From NCBI GenBank assembly GCA_937968015.1, contig CALBSO010000050.1:62001-126000 (forward strand): a DNA stretch of 64,000 nucleotides. Reading direction: 5' to 3'. The notes beneath the pieces are model-generated. The model was not told where the DNA came from, did no database searches, and saw nothing but the letters and a program-made list of their open reading frames with translations. The translations under genes and the position numbers were made by a program. Shown here in pieces: positions 43,689 through 53,077 of the stretch (position 1 is the stretch's first letter; each line of letters starts with the position of its first letter). Source of the DNA: an uncultured Thermomicrobia bacterium. GTDB taxonomy: Bacteria > Chloroflexota > Chloroflexia > Thermomicrobiales > JALYUS01.

Positions 43689-43752
43689 CGGGGGTGGGTG
43701 ACCTACCCTCACCGCCCAGAGGGCGCCCCCTCCCGAAGCGGGAAGGGGAGAC
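43689..43752 (-). repeat. C/G-run palindromic repeat upstream of the ABC-F gene
   Basis: On the minus strand: CTCCCCTTCCCGCTTCGGGA, then GGGGGCGCCCTCTGGGC and GGTGAGGGTAGGTC. It shares GGGCGCCCT.TGGGC and the GGTGAGG tail with the copy at 27723-27779. It ends about 20 bases before the ABC-F start. Confidence 0.6.
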
Positions 43753-43884
43753 GTTTGCTTGTCAGCGTGTTCCGGCCACGGTCACCGTTCCTACGAATGC
43801 GAGTAGCGGAGTGCGGTCATAACGCCGACATGTGCCGTGCGCCACCGCCTCGTGGAGCAGTATAGCATATCCGATCCGCGCCGC

Positions 43885-44127
43885 TTACCAATCCCGCGTG
43901 CCCGGTCTGCCTTTGAAGGGGCCGACGATCTCGTGCGTGACCCAGCCGCCATAGAAGTCGCCCGGCTGCGGCTGCACGCGCTCGCTGTCCACGAAACAGC
44001 CATCTATCTTGCCCGCATAGAATGCGACGTAGTTCCGTAGTGATGTGAACGTCGGTATCGGGTTCGCGTAGAACCATGCGGCGTTCTCGACGCGCTTGTC
44101 ACTGACCGTGACGGTGTAATACGCGGC
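43885..44127 (-). pseudogene. 5'-truncated DUF427 family gene
   Basis: On the minus strand the frame ending at 43885 reads AAYYTVTVSDKRVENAAWFY and later YVAFYAGKIDGCFVDSERV and GDFYGGWVTHEIVGPFKG, a clear match to the C-terminal 80 residues of DUF427 proteins. The first 35-40 residues of the family are missing: upstream of 44127 the frame runs into the end of the P1-peptidase gene without homology, and there is no start codon. A deletion joining the two genes explains this. The remnant overlaps the last 29 bases of the peptidase. Confidence 0.75.
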
Positions 44128-45082
44128 CCGAAAATGAAGAAAGGATGGCGTCCCAGGCGAGTTCGGAGGCGAGGAGGCCGAGGGCGGTCGTGCCGAGCGC
44201 GGCGTTCTCGACTTCGCCGGTCGTCACCATGAAAAGGACATCGCCGTCGTCCATCGTGTGGAACGGCTGGATTGCACGGGCCATCGAAGTATGCACCTGC
44301 CGCCCGACCTGCCGGAGTGACCGCATATCGAGTTTTTGGTTCGTGACGGCGACGGTGAGCGTCGTATTGCCGTGCGGTGGCGTTGGTTCTTCGCCCGCCG
44401 CGAGCCGCCGTTCGAGGTCGGCGATCAGGTGGTGACGATTGCCCGTTGCCCGATTTCGGTGGCCGCGTACGACGGTCCCGTCCCGGTCCACGATCGCCCC
44501 GAGCGCGTTAACGACGCTGAAGACGGCGATCTTCGTCTCCCCGATTTGGCGGAACGCGCCGCCCTGTCCGGCGAGTTCGCCCTGATTCCAGTCGAAGCCC
44601 GCGCCGACCCGCGCCGAGCAACCCGCCCCGCGCCCGCCGAGCGGGAAGATGCCCGTTCGTGCCGCCTTGAGTGCCGCCCGGCCGAGCGCCTTATCGGGAT
44701 AAATCGTGTTCTGACGCGGGCCGTAATCGAAGATGATCGCTCCGGAGACGAGCGCGATCTCCATCCAGTTTGCGCGGTATCCGCGCATCGCGAAGAGTTC
44801 GGCGGCGACGCCCGCCGCCGCTTCGAGGCCGTAGAGCGACCCGCCCGCGAGGCAAATCGCGTCCACCCATCCGTAATCGCCGAGGAAGCCGGGCGCACCG
44901 CCGCGCACATCCATCGCGCACGCCGCTCCGGCCGGGAAGTGGAAGACCGTGCAGCCCGTCGGCCCCTCCGGGTATGCCGCGACGCCGATCTGGAAGGCCG
45001 GGAAGTCGAATGTCAGCGACGGGCCGTCCCACGCGGTCTGTGGCGTCAGGTTCGCGGTATCGTTCGAGAGTGGTGTGGTCAT
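44099..45082 (-). CDS. P1 family peptidase (DmpA/L-aminopeptidase type)
   Basis: A 327-residue Ntn-like hydrolase. ACAMDVRGGAPG, VDAICLAGGSLYGLEAAAGV and GRGAGCSARVGAG are family segments, and GNTTLTVAVTN marks the autoproteolysis site that releases the catalytic N-terminal residue of the beta chain. The conserved protein ends near LASELAWDAIL; the final SSFSGRVLHRHGQ is encoded in bases shared with the DUF427 remnant and is probably an acquired tail from a deletion. The ribosome site before ATG 45082 (CAGGGGTTAGG) is part of a C/G-run repeat. Confidence 0.85.
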   Translation of the reverse strand: MTTPLSNDTANLTPQTAWDGPSLTFDFPAFQIGVAAYPEGPTGCTVFHFPAGAACAMDVRGGAPGFLGDYGWVDAICLAGGSLYGLEAAAGVAAELFAMRGYRANWMEIALVSGAIIFDYGPRQNTIYPDKALGRAALKAARTGIFPLGGRGAGCSARVGAGFDWNQGELAGQGGAFRQIGETKIAVFSVVNALGAIVDRDGTVVRGHRNRATGNRHHLIADLERRLAAGEEPTPPHGNTTLTVAVTNQKLDMRSLRQVGRQVHTSMARAIQPFHTMDDGDVLFMVTTGEVENAALGTTALGLLASELAWDAILSSFSGRVLHRHGQ

Positions 45083-45118
45083 GCCTAACCCCTGCCCCCT
45101 TCCCGAATAGGAAGGGCA
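45083..45118 (-). repeat. C/G-run palindromic repeat supplying the P1 peptidase ribosome site
   Basis: On the minus strand CCCTTCCTATTCGGGAAGGG and GGCAGGGGTTAGGC lead directly into ATG 45082. The GGAAGGGGGCAGGGG core is shared with 34197-34216 and 27760-27775. It fills the 40-base gap to the aspartase gene upstream. Confidence 0.6.
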
Positions 45119-45122
45119 TGAT

Positions 45123-46544
<1,422 letters not shown>

Positions 46545-46607
46545 TGTTATGCTGCCTTTCTGCCTTTGCTGCTATCAGTGTACGCCGCAGCGCGGAGTCG
46601 GACTACA

Positions 46608-46807
46608 ATGCGTCTCGAAAATCGCTCCTTCCATTATGATGCAGAAGGAGGACGCTATGAAGAAACAGACTACTTTGACGCACTGCTTCATGTCGTTGAC
46701 GGTCTCAGAGGTTCTTTCTCCTTCTAAAGGGGCAGGAAGCGGGATGGGATATTGAGCCGTGCGAGAATGACCGTTACATTGTCTTCGTCATGAAGGCTGA
46801 TGTGTAG
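46608..46807 (+). pseudogene. Small unknown gene split by a C/G-run repeat
   Basis: From ATG 46608 one frame reads MRLENRSFHYDAEGGRYEET and DYFDALLHVVDGLR, then stops at 46725. Behind the repeat, another frame continues protein-like as GWDIEPCENDRYIVFVMKAD and stops at 46805-46807. Together they look like one protein of about 60-65 residues, interrupted and frameshifted by the inserted element at 46713-46743. The frame's end overlaps the UPF0175-like gene's leader, so the two were probably a coupled pair. The family is not recognised. An overlapping 32-codon frame at 46657 with a good AAGGAGG site is considered incidental. Confidence 0.55.
46713..46743 (+). repeat. C/G-run repeat fragment inside a small gene
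   Basis: CTTTCTCCTTCTAAAGGGGC followed by AGGAAGCGGG has the C/T arm, short loop and GGGGCAGG core of the family seen at 27204, 27723, 34197 and 45083. It introduces a stop codon and a frame change into the small gene around it. Confidence 0.55.
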
Positions 46808-46823
46808 CAAGGAGGCCCCAGCG

Positions 46824-47045
46824 ATGAGTGATGAGATGGTGGAGATCGGGTATCCGGTACCGAAAGACCTCGCGGAGAAGTGGAACGGGCTGTCGGACGC
46901 GGCGCGGCGGGAAGCGATCGCGATCGCCCTCTACGTCTCCGGCGCGGCAACGAACGTCGCCGAGGCGGCACGGGCGGCGAAACTCTCTCGCGGCGGCATG
47001 GGCGACCTCATGGACCGCATAGGCGTCGCCATCCGCCCGAACTAA
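46824..47045 (+). CDS. UPF0175-like antitoxin-type small protein
   Basis: A 73-residue protein. The stretch AIAIALYVSGAATNVAEAARAAKLSRGGMGDLMDRIGV follows the UPF0175 pattern: an LY.xG turn, then an AA..A.LS...F/M..L..rgV helix-turn-helix-like segment. UPF0175 proteins often act as antitoxins next to PIN-type toxins. Here the neighbour upstream is a broken small gene of unknown family. The start at 46824 has AAGGAGG eight bases upstream. Confidence 0.65.
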   Translation: MSDEMVEIGYPVPKDLAEKWNGLSDAARREAIAIALYVSGAATNVAEAARAAKLSRGGMGDLMDRIGVAIRPN

Positions 47046-47111
47046 CCGGGGATCGTTGGTTTCTCTTACGATTGCCGGACCTGATGCATCAGATGTAGAA
47101 GGGGGCATGTG

Positions 47112-48356
47112 ATGACGACGACGATACCGGCGATGGCTGCGCCGATTGAGACCTTGGCAATCACGCGGGAGGAGTATACGGGGCGGGTCGCGGAGACGCG
47201 CCGGGCGATGGAGCGCGCGGGGCTGGACGCACTGATCCTCTTCAACTCGAACCGCATCGTCTATCTCAGTGGCTTCACGCACGCCACGACCGAGCGGCCA
47301 ATGGCGCTGATTATCCCGGCAGACGGCGACCTCGGCGTGCTGATCCCCGCGTTGGAGCAGGAGCATGTGCGGAAGTCCATCGGCGTCGGTCATTTCGCCG
47401 TCTACCCGGAATACCCGGCGGGGCCGAGCAGCAAGCACCCGATGCAGCACCTCGCGGCGCTGCTCACGGAACTGAAACTGACCGGCAAGGGCAAGAAGAT
47501 CGGTGTGGACTCGGACGGCTACGGCGATGTGAACGGCTATCGCGGCCCGAGTGTGACGGACATCGCCGGTGGCGCCACCGTCGTGCAGGCGGCGGACCTG
47601 ATAGACACGCTCCGGCAGGTAAAAACGGCGCACGAACTGCAACTGATCCGCGAGAGCGCGCGTTGGGGCAACCTCGCGCATCGCATCCTCCAGAAGGAGA
47701 TGGCTGTCGGACGCAGCGAGATCGAAGTGAGCCTGCGCGCCACGCTCGCTGCCACGACGACGATGCTCGACACCCTCGGCCCGACCTACACCGGCGGTGG
47801 TCGCGGCGTCCGCAACTCCCCGGCGTCCGCAATGTTCATCGCGGGAACGAACACCTCAATGCCGCACGGCATGCGGCGCGAGGGTGGGTTGCGGCCCGGC
47901 GATGTGATTATCACCGGTGCGAGCGCGCTCGTCGGCGGCTACCATTCGGAGTTGGAGCGGACGATGATCGTCGGCGAACCGTCCGCCGAGTTCCGCACCT
48001 ACTTCGACGCGATGACGCACATTCAGGAAGTCGCCTTCGCCGCCCTCCGCCCCGGCCGCACCTGCGCGGACGCCGAGCGCGACATCTCCGGCGCAATCGC
48101 CGCGATGGGTCATGCCGCCTTGCAGCGCCATCACACCGGCCACGGCATCGGCCTGGAAGGGCACGAGCAGCCCTTCATTGATATGGGCGATGAGACCGAA
48201 CTGAAACCCGGCATGGTCCTCAGTGTCGAACCTGGCCTCTACGTTCCCGGTTTTGCGGGCTTCCGCCACTCCGACACCATTGTCATCACCGAAACGGGCT
48301 GCGACGCCCTCACCTTCTACCCGCGCGATCTGGACAGTTTGATCGTGCCAATATAG
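47112..48356 (+). CDS. M24 (pita-bread fold) peptidase-like protein with altered metal site
   Basis: A 414-residue protein with the creatinase N-terminal domain (VAETRRAMERAGLDALILF) and the pita-bread C-terminal domain. The histidine region HTGHGIGLEGHEQPF and the first glutamate LSVEPGLY are kept. The two metal aspartates are not: Asp1's position reads TGA (268-270) and Asp2's reads Glu280 in HSELERT, and the final metal glutamate reads Ser387 in RHSDT. Three of five dinuclear-metal ligands thus differ, as in creatinase-like, metal-independent members. It may be a hydrolase of another type rather than an Xaa-Pro peptidase. The start at 47112 follows AGAAGGGGG. Confidence 0.8.
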   Translation: MTTTIPAMAAPIETLAITREEYTGRVAETRRAMERAGLDALILFNSNRIVYLSGFTHATTERPMALIIPADGDLGVLIPALEQEHVRKSIGVGHFAVYPEYPAGPSSKHPMQHLAALLTELKLTGKGKKIGVDSDGYGDVNGYRGPSVTDIAGGATVVQAADLIDTLRQVKTAHELQLIRESARWGNLAHRILQKEMAVGRSEIEVSLRATLAATTTMLDTLGPTYTGGGRGVRNSPASAMFIAGTNTSMPHGMRREGGLRPGDVIITGASALVGGYHSELERTMIVGEPSAEFRTYFDAMTHIQEVAFAALRPGRTCADAERDISGAIAAMGHAALQRHHTGHGIGLEGHEQPFIDMGDETELKPGMVLSVEPGLYVPGFAGFRHSDTIVITETGCDALTFYPRDLDSLIVPI

Positions 48357-48474
48357 GGGGGCTCCTAGAGCGTATGCTATCCTTTGGTATTGCAACATCG
48401 CGCTAAAGGGTTGATGTTCTATTGTCGCCCCAATTCTGGGAAAGAATGCGTCGATGGTTTACAGGAGGATCGAG

Positions 48475-49284
48475 ATGTGCCGTCCTACGGATGGTAATAA
48501 ACAGGATGCTGAAATCCTTCGCTCATTAGTGGAGGCCGAGGCTCAACTGGATTCACTCTCAAGCGATATTGAATTTTGGGAGGAGTTAAGGGCGTCGAAC
48601 AGAGAGCGTAGGAAGCCTCTTCTTTACATCGAGAATCAGATTAAGCAGAAGGAATCCGAAGTCTCCGAACGTGAGCGGCATATACGAATACTAATTGAAG
48701 ACCGTCACACTTGGGGATATTGGCAGGAACAAGTCTCCTTCCAAAAGCGACTAATCGAAGAATTGCAGTCGCAGATCATTGATCTTGAATCTCAAGCCAG
48801 AACGCTGCGTACTCCAGAGATGCTTTTCTTAGATACGGACCAACTGGCAATTGATGTCACAGTCGTGCATCTTACCCGTAAACGCGCTCAACTCTACAAG
48901 AGAGTCAAAGCTTTGAGATGCGCACGTGATAGCGTTCGTAATGAAAAGCAAGGAAGCATACGACGACAGATTCAATCCCCTCATGATCGTATGGGTGGCG
49001 AACTCTATACGCGTCCTTGCTCGACAGAAGAAGCGTGGCTCGTGCTAGGCAAGGCACAAGGAATAGTTGATATTCCAGCGAATATGGATTTGCTACTCGA
49101 TTTCACCGGTCAAGGTGCTGATCTTCGCGGTATTAGAGATGGTGACATACAATGGATCCATGTCGCTGATCATGTGGCTGAATTTAGGATTGCGCCACAT
49201 ATAAGGCATCTCCTATCCGTACCAATCACTCATGGGAAGAATCGAGATTGGATGGACCATTGGCTCACATTGAAGAAAGACTGA
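48475..49284 (+). CDS. Coiled-coil protein of unknown family
   Basis: A 269-residue protein, visibly richer in A/T and in codons such as AGA, ATA and TTA than all its neighbours, which suggests transfer. Residues about 12-120 and 130-165 are charged heptad-rich helices (EAEAQLDSLSSDIEFWEELR, KQKESEVSERERHIRILIED) expected to form coiled coils. The last 100 residues (from ELYTRPCSTEEAWLVLG) look globular, with a LLLDFTGQGADLRGIRDGD segment, and match nothing I know. AGGAGG six bases before 48475 sets the start. Its end overlaps the MNT gene by 37 bases, tying it to a toxin/antitoxin-like pair. Confidence 0.75.
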   Translation: MCRPTDGNKQDAEILRSLVEAEAQLDSLSSDIEFWEELRASNRERRKPLLYIENQIKQKESEVSERERHIRILIEDRHTWGYWQEQVSFQKRLIEELQSQIIDLESQARTLRTPEMLFLDTDQLAIDVTVVHLTRKRAQLYKRVKALRCARDSVRNEKQGSIRRQIQSPHDRMGGELYTRPCSTEEAWLVLGKAQGIVDIPANMDLLLDFTGQGADLRGIRDGDIQWIHVADHVAEFRIAPHIRHLLSVPITHGKNRDWMDHWLTLKKD

Positions 49285-49646
49285 TCCAATCCATTACCCG
49301 GACCATCGTGGAACAATGCAATCCGCGACGGATCATCCTGTTCGGTAGTTATGCGCGGGGCGACGCGGGGCCGGACAGCGATCTCGACATCTTCGTTGAG
49401 ATGGAGACAGCGCTGGGTTACTTCGACCGCGCAATTGCGATTGACGCGCTTTTCGGCCTGCATGCATGGCCAATGGACATCATCGTGTACACACCGGAAG
49501 AGGTGAAACAATGGACCGGGCAGATCGGCACGATGTTGACCTATGTCGAGCGGGAAGGGCGCGTGCTCTATGAGCGGCCCGAACTCGTCGCCACCGTCCC
49601 ATCGCGCGTGGCTGAGAAAGGCGGATCACGACATTCTCGCGATTGA
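49248..49646 (+). CDS. MNT-type minimal nucleotidyltransferase
   Basis: A 132-residue nucleotidyltransferase domain protein. GSYARGDAGPDSDLDIFV carries the GSxARG motif and the SDLD catalytic aspartates; a third acidic residue lies in WPMDIIVYT. In MNT/HEPN pairs this protein AMPylates and silences the HEPN RNase. A TTG start at 49248 is assumed, overlapping the coiled-coil gene; TTG 49260 is possible. It overlaps the HEPN gene at its 3' end. Because HEPN appears broken, this antitoxin may now be without partner. Confidence 0.85.
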   Translation: MDGPLAHIEERLIQSITRTIVEQCNPRRIILFGSYARGDAGPDSDLDIFVEMETALGYFDRAIAIDALFGLHAWPMDIIVYTPEEVKQWTGQIGTMLTYVEREGRVLYERPELVATVPSRVAEKGGSRHSRD

Positions 49647-49963
49647 GAGCATGATCGCCGGAAAACGCGTGCCGTGGGACAACGTCTGCTTCCATGCCCA
49701 ACAAGCGGCGGAGAAAATTCTCACTTGTTTTCCACGGGCGGATTCCGCAGAAGACACATGATTGCGTCTCTTTGCTCATAGACTGCGCCCAAATCGCTCC
49801 CACGCTCTCAACGTTGGAAGCCGATTGTCGGTACGTCACGCGCTATGGCGTTGCGCCGCGCTATCCGGATATCGCACCAGAACCGACGAAGAAACAGGCA
49901 ATCGCAGCGGTGGCGGCGATGCACCGCATCCGAACCGCAGTTCTTGCCTTACTACCGAAATAG
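49570..49963 (+). pseudogene. HEPN domain protein, frameshifted
   Basis: The first frame from 49570 gives WLRKADHDILAIESMIAG and CFHAQQAAEKIL, a standard HEPN beginning, then drifts into an unrelated tail and stops at 49759-49761. The homology resumes in another frame with LVFHGRIPQKTHDCVSLLID and RYVTRYGVAPRYPD, ending LPK at 49963. The switch falls at 49714-49724, at or just behind an AAAA run. Together they would make a HEPN protein of about 130 residues, the usual size. HEPN toxins are RNases controlled by MNT. As written, no full-length toxin can be made. Confidence 0.75.
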
Positions 49964-49986
49964 AACGCTTCATTCTGTCGTTCTGC

Positions 49987-52470
49987 TCAGTATGACCGAC
50001 GTGCTGTGAACGCCTGCGGGAATCGCGCGTGCAGCCGTTCGTCCAGGAGTTCGGCGAGGTGGAGGACGCGGACGGCGCGACCGGAGGCGTCCATGCCGCC
50101 GCGCAGGTGCATGATGCAGCCGGGGTTGTCGGTGACGAGCGTGCGCACACCTGTCTGATCCACATTCTCCAGTTTGCGCGCCAGAATCTGCTCGGAGAGC
50201 GCCGGGTAATCCGCCGAGACTGAGCCGCCGAAGCCGCAGCAGACCGCCGCCTCCGGCAACTCGACAATGTCCAGCCCCATCACCTGCTCGATCAGGTCGC
50301 GCGGTTCCTCCTTGAGGCCAAGGACGTTGTGCGACTGGCAGAAGTTGTGGTACGTCACCGGCTCGCCGTGCCCGGTGGCAAGCGACCCATCCGGCAAGCG
50401 CGCGACGGTCGTCAGGAACGAGATCAGATCGCGCGTCCGCTCAGCGAGCGCCTCGACGCGGGCCAGCCAGTCGGGTTCGTCCGCGAACAACTGGTGATAA
50501 TCGTGGGTGATCGCGACGGCGCATGATGCCCCCGCTGTGACGATCCAATCGGCCTGCGCCGCTTCCAACCCTTCGATGGTCGCTTTTGCCATCGTCTTGG
50601 CGCGGGGCCAGTCGCCGGAGTCGAAGGCGGGCAGGCCGCAGCAATGCTGGCTCGTCGGCACGACGACGTGCGCGCCGCACGCCTGGAGGACACGCACCGT
50701 CGCCTCCGCCATCTCCGGGAAGAGGCGGTCGGTGAAGCACTGGATGAAGTACGCCACCCGCGCACCGGTCGCGCCCGACTCCAGGAGCGGTGGGGAGAGG
50801 ATCGGCGCATCCGGCACGCCGCTGGTTGCGCCGCCGAAGAGCCGGTCGCGCGCGGGCTGCGCCGCCGGGACAGGCAGGCTGCGCCACCGCTGGAAGCGAT
50901 CCATCCCCGGCAGGTTGGGCAAGAAACCATCCGGTTCGGCCAGGGGCTGGCCGAGGCGGGCGGCGAGGCGGGCGGCTTTGTCGAACAGCGCCGGGCTGGA
51001 CCAGAGTTCGAGCACCGGCCGCTTGTACCACGGCAGACCGAACTCCTCGACCGTCCGGTGGCGCACTTCGAGGATCTGCTGTGGCAGCGGGATGCCGACC
51101 GGGCAGACGGTCGCGCAGGCGTTGCACGAGACGCAGAGCGACTGCGGGCCTGCCGCGTTCTCCCAGCCGTTATGGAACCCCGTATTCACCAGCCCGATTG
51201 CGCCCGAGTAGATGTAGCCGAAGGCATGGCCGCCGACGATCTGATAGGGCGGGCAGACATCCGCGCACGCGCCACAGCGGATACAACGGAGGGCGTCAGC
51301 GAAGATATCATCCTCGCGCATCGCGCTCCGCCCGTTATCCACAAAGACGTAATGCATTTCTTTGCCTGGCCGGTCGGGGCCATTAACGAATGTCGTGTAG
51401 ACCGAGATCGCCTGCCCGGTGGCGGAACGCGCCAGGAGACGCAGTTGGAGCATCGCGTCTGCCATCGTCGGCAGCAATTTCTCGTAACCGACGAGGACGA
51501 CATGCACATCGGGGATCGAGGTAACGAGTTCCGCGTTGCCTTCATTCGTGACGAGCATCATCGCGCCCGTGTCGGCAACCAGCGCGTTCGCACCGCTGAT
51601 TCCCAGCCGCGCGGCGAGGAAATCCTGCCGGAGCGTGCGCCGCGCCGCCGCCACCTGCCCGGAGATGTCGTCCGGGTCGAGTTTCTCGCCCGTCGCGGGG
51701 GAGAGGAGGCGGGCCGTGTCGTAGCGGTCCATATGAATGGCGGGGGCGATGATGTGCGAGGGTCGGTCCCTGTCCAGTTGCACCAGCCATTCGCCGAGGT
51801 CGGTTTCGACAATACTGATGCCGCGCTCCTCCAGATACGGCCCCAGGCCGATCTCCTCCGTCACCATGGATTTCGACTTCGTCAGCCGCGTGATGCCCTT
51901 GCGCGCGCAGAGTTCGCCAATATACCGGCTCGCGTCCTCAGCGCTGGCGCTCTCGTAGACGGTCGCGCCATTGCGCTCGGCCATCGCCTTGAATTGCGCG
52001 AAGTAGGTCGGCTGGTTAGCGATCACCGCGTCCTTGACGGCAGCGAGCCGGTCGCGCAGTTCCTCGAAGGTGCGACCGGATTGCTCCAGTTCGACACCGG
52101 CGGCCACCGCCTCCGCGCCGGTGCCCTCCGCCGGGGCGATGGGCGCAGGCCCCTGACCGTAGGTCTCGCCCATCGCCTCGCTATCGGCGTACTCGGCGAA
52201 ACTCATGTCCCGCCCATTGCGCCAGGTGCGCTGGAAGCGGAGGAGGCCGGCACGCATCCGGTCGTTCGTTAGCGCCTCGCGATACCGCTGCGCGAAAGGT
52301 TCCGGCGCGTGGTGATCGGCGACCGCGCTGCGCGGCTTGCGGCGCTCGTCCGGCGGTGTCAGCGCCCGCCTGGCACGCGCGACGCCGAGCGTCGCCGCGA
52401 GGCCCGCGCCGAGCGCCAGCCAGCCGAGATGACGGCGCCCACCGGAATCCTCATTCTTGCTCGCCTGCAT
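49987..52470 (-). CDS. LutB-LutA fusion: iron-sulfur oxidoreductase with CCG domains
   Basis: An 827-residue protein joining two normally separate subunits. An N-terminal membrane helix (HLGWLALGAGLAATLGVA) is followed by the LUD domain of LutB (about 100-400), two 4Fe-4S motifs CIRCGACADVCPP and CVSCNACATVCPVG, and then the LutA-type CCG region with HCCGLPAFDSGDW and VCCGFGGSVS. In Bacillus, LutABC oxidises L-lactate. Here the fused form with LutC lies behind glutaryl-CoA dehydrogenase. GGGGAGA precedes ATG 52470, and the gene overlaps lutC by 20 bases. The anchor suggests electron delivery to the membrane. Confidence 0.88.
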   Translation of the reverse strand: MQASKNEDSGGRRHLGWLALGAGLAATLGVARARRALTPPDERRKPRSAVADHHAPEPFAQRYREALTNDRMRAGLLRFQRTWRNGRDMSFAEYADSEAMGETYGQGPAPIAPAEGTGAEAVAAGVELEQSGRTFEELRDRLAAVKDAVIANQPTYFAQFKAMAERNGATVYESASAEDASRYIGELCARKGITRLTKSKSMVTEEIGLGPYLEERGISIVETDLGEWLVQLDRDRPSHIIAPAIHMDRYDTARLLSPATGEKLDPDDISGQVAAARRTLRQDFLAARLGISGANALVADTGAMMLVTNEGNAELVTSIPDVHVVLVGYEKLLPTMADAMLQLRLLARSATGQAISVYTTFVNGPDRPGKEMHYVFVDNGRSAMREDDIFADALRCIRCGACADVCPPYQIVGGHAFGYIYSGAIGLVNTGFHNGWENAAGPQSLCVSCNACATVCPVGIPLPQQILEVRHRTVEEFGLPWYKRPVLELWSSPALFDKAARLAARLGQPLAEPDGFLPNLPGMDRFQRWRSLPVPAAQPARDRLFGGATSGVPDAPILSPPLLESGATGARVAYFIQCFTDRLFPEMAEATVRVLQACGAHVVVPTSQHCCGLPAFDSGDWPRAKTMAKATIEGLEAAQADWIVTAGASCAVAITHDYHQLFADEPDWLARVEALAERTRDLISFLTTVARLPDGSLATGHGEPVTYHNFCQSHNVLGLKEEPRDLIEQVMGLDIVELPEAAVCCGFGGSVSADYPALSEQILARKLENVDQTGVRTLVTDNPGCIMHLRGGMDASGRAVRVLHLAELLDERLHARFPQAFTARRSY

Positions 52471-53077
52471 GATTGGTCTCCCCGTTTCCGCCATCAGACA
52501 TCGCGCCGGTATCCAGCAGGATGATCCGCAGTTCCGCCGGGCCATGCGCGCCGACGCTGAGGCTCATCTCGATGTCCGCCGTCCGGCTTGGGCCCGTGAT
52601 GAAAGAGGCATAGTGCCCTGCCGGGTCGCCATCCGCGCCCGTCAAGCGGTCGTGCAGCCACGCCCCGGCCTCATCGAGACCGGGCACGAGGCGCGCGACA
52701 TCGAGCACGACGATGTGCCGATAGGCGAGCATCCGCACCAGACGATCGGCGATCCCGTCCGCGATCGCGTACGACCCCGTTTCCGCCAGCCCGAGTGCCG
52801 CTGCCGAGATACCGATCGCCAGCGGGCCGAAGGTCGCTGCCGGGTTGATGACATCAATCGGGGTGGGCGTGATGCCGCACGCTTCCAGATGCTGCCGCAG
52901 CGCCGGATATGCCCGCTCCAACTCCGGAGCCAGCACGACACGCCGCACATCGGGCGCGACGGCCGCCGCGAGTTCAGCGGCGAGGGAGGCGACCGCATCC
53001 AGCGAGGCGACGCATTCCACCGTCACACCGAGCCTGCTCGCCCGCGCGCTGAAGCGGCGTTGAAGGGTGTCGCCCAT
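52451..53077 (-). CDS. lutC: LutC-like LUD domain protein
   Basis: A 208-residue LUD-domain protein: GISAAALGLAETGSYAIADG and the late GPSRTADIEMSLSVGAHGPAEL motif are typical of LutC/YkgG. It is the non-iron subunit of the lactate-utilisation-type complex. Its ATG shares a base with the stop of the dehydrogenase gene (TAATG), and its end overlaps the LutB-LutA fusion, so the three genes form a tight operon. Whether lactate is the substrate here is not shown by the sequence. Confidence 0.88.
   Translation of the reverse strand: MGDTLQRRFSARASRLGVTVECVASLDAVASLAAELAAAVAPDVRRVVLAPELERAYPALRQHLEACGITPTPIDVINPAATFGPLAIGISAAALGLAETGSYAIADGIADRLVRMLAYRHIVVLDVARLVPGLDEAGAWLHDRLTGADGDPAGHYASFITGPSRTADIEMSLSVGAHGPAELRIILLDTGAMSDGGNGETNHAGEQE

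Noticed and set aside
46657..46755. 32-codon frame MKKQTTLTHC... with a good ribosome site
   Set aside because: It overlaps, in another frame, the two halves of a more protein-like gene and is largely made of repeat sequence at its end.
50644..52272. A 542-codon plus-strand open frame
   Set aside because: It is antisense to the LutB-LutA fusion, which has iron-sulfur motifs and overlaps with lutC; the plus-strand product has no family features.
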